Assembly: GCA_015680685.1 (NCBI GenBank) | Contig: MNCI01008066.1 | Coordinates: 928,365-992,364 of the forward strand | Length of the DNA stretch: 64,000 nt | From: Gnetum montanum | Lineage: Eukaryota; Streptophyta; Gnetopsida; Gnetales; Gnetaceae | Direction of reading: 5' to 3' | In this document: piece by piece, positions 60,011 through 64,000 of the stretch | Layout: each line of letters starts with the position of its first letter | Numbering within the stretch: the first letter of the stretch is position 1 | Translations under genes and position numbers: made by a program | The notes under the pieces: model-generated | What the model was told of the DNA's origin: nothing | Seen by the model: the letters and a program-made list of their open reading frames with translations, nothing else | Database searches by the model: none

Positions 60011-60932
60011 ATGACCAAGAAAAGGCTTTCAACCATTTATTTATCACTTTCAACAATCTTTCTTTTTTTTGAGGAGCAAGCTTTGTTCTAATAATTACTG
60101 ATTTTCCATCTTTAAGAAATGTGTATTCCATACTGGTGGGCAATGGTTTTAGCTCAAAGGGCTCTTGGTTAAACTTATCAAGGATTTTCAACTTCCCCCA
60201 GTTGATATTTTCAAGGTCAAGACTTGGAAGTTGGTGATGGACTTGCTCTAATGTTTCTATGCTATCAATGTAAGCATAAGTCAAACCCTCAGTTGGTTCC
60301 ATGCATATAGTTGAACTGCTCTCTTGATCAACTGTTAGCCACTGGTTACCTTCTTGTCTTGTGGTTGCTGCATACAGGCATCTTTGTATATCAATCACTT
60401 GTGCACACTAATTGCATGCAGGCAATGTTAAACGTTGTACAAACCATGAATTCTACACGCAATTACACCCTAAGTCACTATATGCGATGATGGAACTTTC
60501 TTCTTCTCAATCTTTCCAAATTTATTTTCCTTTGATTTTTCCAGGGAAATATTGTGGATTCCTAAGTACGTGTCAACTATGCTTAGCCATGCTCTTCCCA
60601 TTGTTCACTTAAATCACTAGGAAGTCGGCTGGATACAACCATCCACAAATAGTGTTGATAATGTCCTCCACTAGTCCCAATAGCACAATGATGGATTGGT
60701 CAGCCAACTCTAAACGAATGCTACTCCTTTTTAGTGGAGGCAGGTTCCAAGCCTTGTACATTTCTTGAGAAATCAAGTTGACACCAAAACCTAAATCCAA
60801 ATGATCTTTGCATAGCTCATTTCTAGTGATTTGTAGATATATTAGAGGACTCTTAGGATCAGAGAATTTTCTAGGAAGATGGCCAACTTTTATCCAATCG
60901 GTGATAGCATGAGTTAACATGACCATATGCAT
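60011..60932 (-). pseudogene. pol: Element F protease and linker to RT
   Basis: Frame 60932-60609: MLTHAITDWIKVGHLPRKF, then HLDLGFGVNLISQEMYKAW (the active-site strand, DLG type) and LELADQSIIVLLGLVEDI. About 25 bp present in A (around 22295-22320) are missing near 60605, which breaks the frame before the second signature. Frame 60398-59874 carries the linker to RT with LENINWGKLKILDKF, LKDGKSVIIRTKL and WSYPKLTRIDPRICQHRI, a stretch deleted in A and E. Confidence 0.78.
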
Positions 60933-61529
60933 TGAGCATGGTTTTTGGGTTGAAGGGAGCTCCGAAGCTTCAAGTGATAGTGAGGTAGTTGAAGAATCAG
61001 CTGCTTATGGTTGCAAGGGCTTAGCTAGACTGTTGGTTCTAAAGAAAGGTCTTTTCTTCATGTGGTTATTAGAACCAATAGTAGGTTGAGGGCTAACAGC
61101 CCTTGTGGCATTACATTGTTGTGGTTCGGTAGGGAGTTCACCCTACATAGCTGAAGTAGGTGGTAATGGAGTTAAGGGTCAAAGAGATGCAGCTAGATGA
61201 GAAGGATGGTATGTTTGTGGAACATTGCCCCTAGGAGAAGGATTCCTATAATACTCACAAGCTTGGTAGTGGGGTTGAGGCGTAACGTGACCAGTAGATT
61301 CATGTGGAGAGATTGGTTGCTGCACATAATATCCATACGGGTTAGGTTGTCGATAAGGATACAGTTGCCTTGGTGGTGGCATTCCCCATGATTGTGGGTA
61401 CTACCATTGTTGATACTACTCGATCAGTTGTGGTGGAGTTCCACTTGGATAATAAGTTAAGGGTTGATGGAACTGTCTTGAGTTACCTTGAGGATAAGGT
61501 AACCTTTGGGGTGTTTACCTTTTGTTTAA
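60933..61529 (-). pseudogene. Element F Pro/Tyr-rich gag-pol linker
   Basis: Contains LPYPQGNSRQFHQPLTYYPS and PRQLYPYRQPNPYGYYVQ (61382-61179 open). Collinear in A and E; no enzymatic motif. It follows the shared gag stop. Confidence 0.6.
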
Positions 61530-63456
61530 TCATGGATTGAGTGCATACACCCTAGACTCCTGTAGATGTGAGATTATAGGAAAACATCCCTTAGGATGGT
61601 CATATTGGCATATCTTACATCCACTATCATTGTTTGTATTTGAATCCACAACCTCCTTGATAATGGCAACTTTGCCCTTACCTTTGTTACATGCATGTTC
61701 AGTTTCTCTTTTTTTTTTCTTTTTTTGCGATCACTACCTTGCTCTCTAGACTCCTCTACTATTTTAAGAATGGTTTGAAATCTATCATCTAGGGAATCCA
61801 ACATTTGGTCTACCTTTGTCAATACTTTTGATGCTAATTTTTGGATAGGAAAGGTTTTCTTATTTACCATCTCTTTGAGTGGTGACTCTTCTTCATCCTC
61901 ATAGAATCTTACTCCCCTCTTTCGAAGGGAAGGATCTCTATTATATTCCTCTGCACTCTCTCTTTTCCTTAGGTCACCTTCTTCTTTAGCAACTTGCTCC
62001 AATAATCTTTGAACTTGATGGATCCTAAGCTCAGATAGCCTCCCTTGGGCATACGTCCCAAGGGTTCTTCACATTTCATGCCTAAGCCCATCTACAAGAT
62101 GACATAGTTGATCCGTCTGCAAATAACTGTGGCTAGGACAATGATGTAATAGTGTATAATAGTGGCCCATGGTAGCATCTAAGGGTTCATGGCCTCCTTG
62201 TTTCCATCCTTGGATTTTCTTTCATAGGTTGAACACTCGAGACTACGTTTGGTACTTATCATTGAACAATTCTAACATGCTACTCCACCTATGAATGGAT
62301 TTCAGTTCTAAAGACCAATACCAACCTTCCGCTTCTTTGATTAGCATTCATGAAAACAACTTTAGTTTTTGTCATTTGTTTTCTATTTTTTGTAAGGCAC
62401 ATGTATCATGAAATACTTGTAGATGATTTGAGGATCAACATTGTATCCCCCTTCAAATTGTGGGATATTGTTCATGTCTAATCTCTTAATCCTACTATCC
62501 TTTTGGTGCCTTTTTGGGATCCTAACAGCCTCAGTTATGTCTAGCATACTTCGAGTAGCGAGTAGGGGTTCATCGTGATCATCTAATCTGTGGCGTCTAT
62601 GATGCCTAGGTTGTTCCCTACTCTCCCTTCTTTCACAGTGTGTTTCTCTAGAGTGCCCTTGTCCCCTTTCTCGACTATTTTGTCTACGACTCCTATTTTT
62701 CTTACCCTTATCCTCATGGTCATTTTCTTTATGACTATGTCTAGATCTTGAAGGAGAGGGTGAAGGAGATGATGAAGGTAAAGAAGAAGGAGAACCATCA
62801 CCATGTCAGTGCCCACTTCCTTCTCTTCGGTGGTCGTAGCCCAAATCGCGGCTATGATCAAAATGTCCATCTTTGTAATGTGTTCGTGTTTCTTTTCTAG
62901 ACCCTTTGTGTCTGTCGGTACCAAAATCTAGGTTATGGATAGTTGAGTAAAGATTCTGATACACAACCTCTTGACTGAAGTCAATGGGAGGAACATCATT
63001 GTGTGGGCGACTACCTGAGGTAGGTCCACCACCCTCAGTTTTGCTTAGGACATGTGGGACGTTTTGTAACAACATTCCCTTCATGGATTCATGATGTCTC
63101 TCTTGTTGCAAATCCCTTTGATGTTGTGCCTCCATGGATCGATACCCTCTCAAGTCATGATCATGCACAACATACTCTACCTATATGTGCTACATACCAA
63201 TTCATGTGAGATCATGAAGAAGCATGCCCAGGATAGAGCAATCAGGAGGTAACACTATGTTACCTTCTAAATCTTGCCAACACAGTTGTTCATCTTGGTG
63301 GAGGATAAAGGTGAAGTTTGGTACATATTCATTGGGATGAACATATACCACATGAAACTGTTGAGGGACTAGTGGATTATCATGTGTACTACACCTCCGA
63401 TTGTTCCTTGTATCAGACCTAGGTAGTGAAACACTTTTGTATGAAGAAGGAGACAT
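61530..63456 (-). pseudogene. gag: Element F gag, decayed
   Basis: ATG at 63456 (MSPSSYKSVS). YVHPNEYVPNFTF and CWQDLEGNIVLPPD precede a stop at 63204-63202. Then EYVVHDHDLRGYRSMEAQ, a His/Asp tract (HFDHSRDLGYDHRREG), a Ser/Pro run and an Arg/Glu/His-rich part. EQVAKEEGDLRKRESAEEY is in the frame 62002-61574. The knuckle reads CKICQYDHPKGC in another frame (about 61620-61580). It ends YALNP-TGA at 61532-61530. Confidence 0.8.
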
Positions 63457-63575
63457 GATTGTCTATTCAGTGTGCAATGTATTCTTATTTATTATTTTTC
63501 TTTAACCAACCCCAAGGGTGCATTCCAATGATGTGAAAGATTTCCTATGTTCTGGTTAGCGCACAAACAACAAAG

Positions 63576-63593
63576 TCCCCAACAACGGCACCA
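63576..63593 (-). other. Primer binding site of element F
   Basis: The minus strand reads tggtgccgttgttgggga, one base inside the LTR end. Confidence 0.8.
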
Positions 63594-63594
63594 A

Positions 63595-64000
63595 TGATGA
63601 GTGATGAGGTATCCCTACGCTCAACCATATGAGTACGAGCATCCACGCACAATCCGATCGAATTCCAAGGACTAAGTGCTGATGCACCTTTGTGGAACAA
63701 GAATGGGTTGATCAATCATTGTCTTCCCAGGCTTACTTGTATGTCACGATTGTATGGTTAAGTAAACTTGAGGCATATGATTTTTATACTTTTTTGTGTG
63801 TTTATGTCTTGCTGTTAATAAGGGATGAGAGAGAGATAACTAAGTAACTAATTTAATTAGACTACTTATTAACTAGGCTCTAACTGATCCTAACACTAGT
63901 ATCCATTCTCACTTGCCATACACATCCTGAACTAGTGCAACACTACTGGAATTACCAAATGTAATTGTTACTGGGTTGCCAAGTGTTACACGAATGCTCG
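63595..64000 (-). repeat. 5' LTR of element F, cut by the window end
   Basis: tgatgagtgatgaggtatcc..., matching 47992 onward closely through the last base of the window. Confidence 0.88.

Larger units (their letters stand above)
47992..64000 (-). mobile_element. Element F: Athila-like retrotransposon, split by E, 5' LTR cut by window end
   Basis: Minus strand. The 3' LTR is at 47992-48798 and the 5' LTR starts at 63595 and leaves the window. Between them lie gag, protease, RT, RNase H, integrase and a 3' region, the last interrupted by element E (50059-56600). It is the only copy here that retains the RT core. Both LTR pieces share the same right-to-left order and most bases, but the right target flank is outside the window, so no TSD test is possible. 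Confidence 0.85.

Noticed and set aside
18467-63593. Endogenous pararetrovirus or exogenous virus origin for the RT and protease sequences
   Set aside because: LTRs, PBS, polypurine tracts, 5-bp target duplications and integrase domains mark Ty3/gypsy retrotransposons; no movement-protein or viral coat motif was seen.

Overview
This is a plant nuclear window from a large, repeat-filled genome. The evidence is nested Ty3/gypsy LTR retrotransposons, a plant L1-type LINE and a possible SINE in AT-rich, heavily decayed DNA. No intact cellular protein gene, rRNA or tRNA gene was found. The size and age of the elements fit a gymnosperm or another giant plant genome, but the sequence alone does not fix the species. 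Nearly every recognisable coding stretch is a pseudogene of a retroelement.

Layout. (1) 1-11246: minus-strand element C of Tat type, with a 5' LTR at about 9082-11246, gag, and a protease region. No reverse transcriptase or integrase follows the protease. Further 3' lies a plus-strand (antisense) decayed multi-exon reading frame. C sits inside the RT of element B. (2) 11247-14436: minus-strand Ty3/gypsy element B (LTR, PBS, gag, PR, start of RT). (3) 14471-14697: possible SINE. (4) About 14700-28336: a plus-strand LINE split twice. A solo LTR lies at 16303-17502 (TSD attgc), and Athila-like element A lies at 18467-27526 (TSD ccctt). (5) 28337-39950: LTR remnant G and minus-strand element D, a second Tat-type element of C's family that also lacks RT and IN. 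(6) 39951-47991: AT-rich DNA with no recognisable gene, one 36-bp palindrome array, a possible solo LTR and a minisatellite. (7) 47992 to the window end: minus-strand Athila-like element F, interrupted at 50059-56600 by plus-strand element E of the same family.

Elements A, E and F form one family. They share LTR ends tgatgag/ctcatca, a PBS of the tggcgccgttgccgggga class, a gag ending in a CCHC-like knuckle, and a U3 that opens with GATATC motifs spaced 14 or 20 bp apart. Their defects differ. A lacks the RT core, E lacks RT, RNase H and integrase, and F keeps RT but has Asp-to-Asn changes in RT and RNase H. Both surviving integrases carry Lys in place of the catalytic Glu. None can be autonomous.

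The most interesting points are the RT/IN-less gag-protease elements C and D with a possible antisense ORF, the phased GATATC arrays, the shared integrase Glu-to-Lys change, and the CpG-rich solo LTR whose 49-bp repeat runs into an assembly gap. Identities were judged by eye from translated motifs. No alignment or database search was run.
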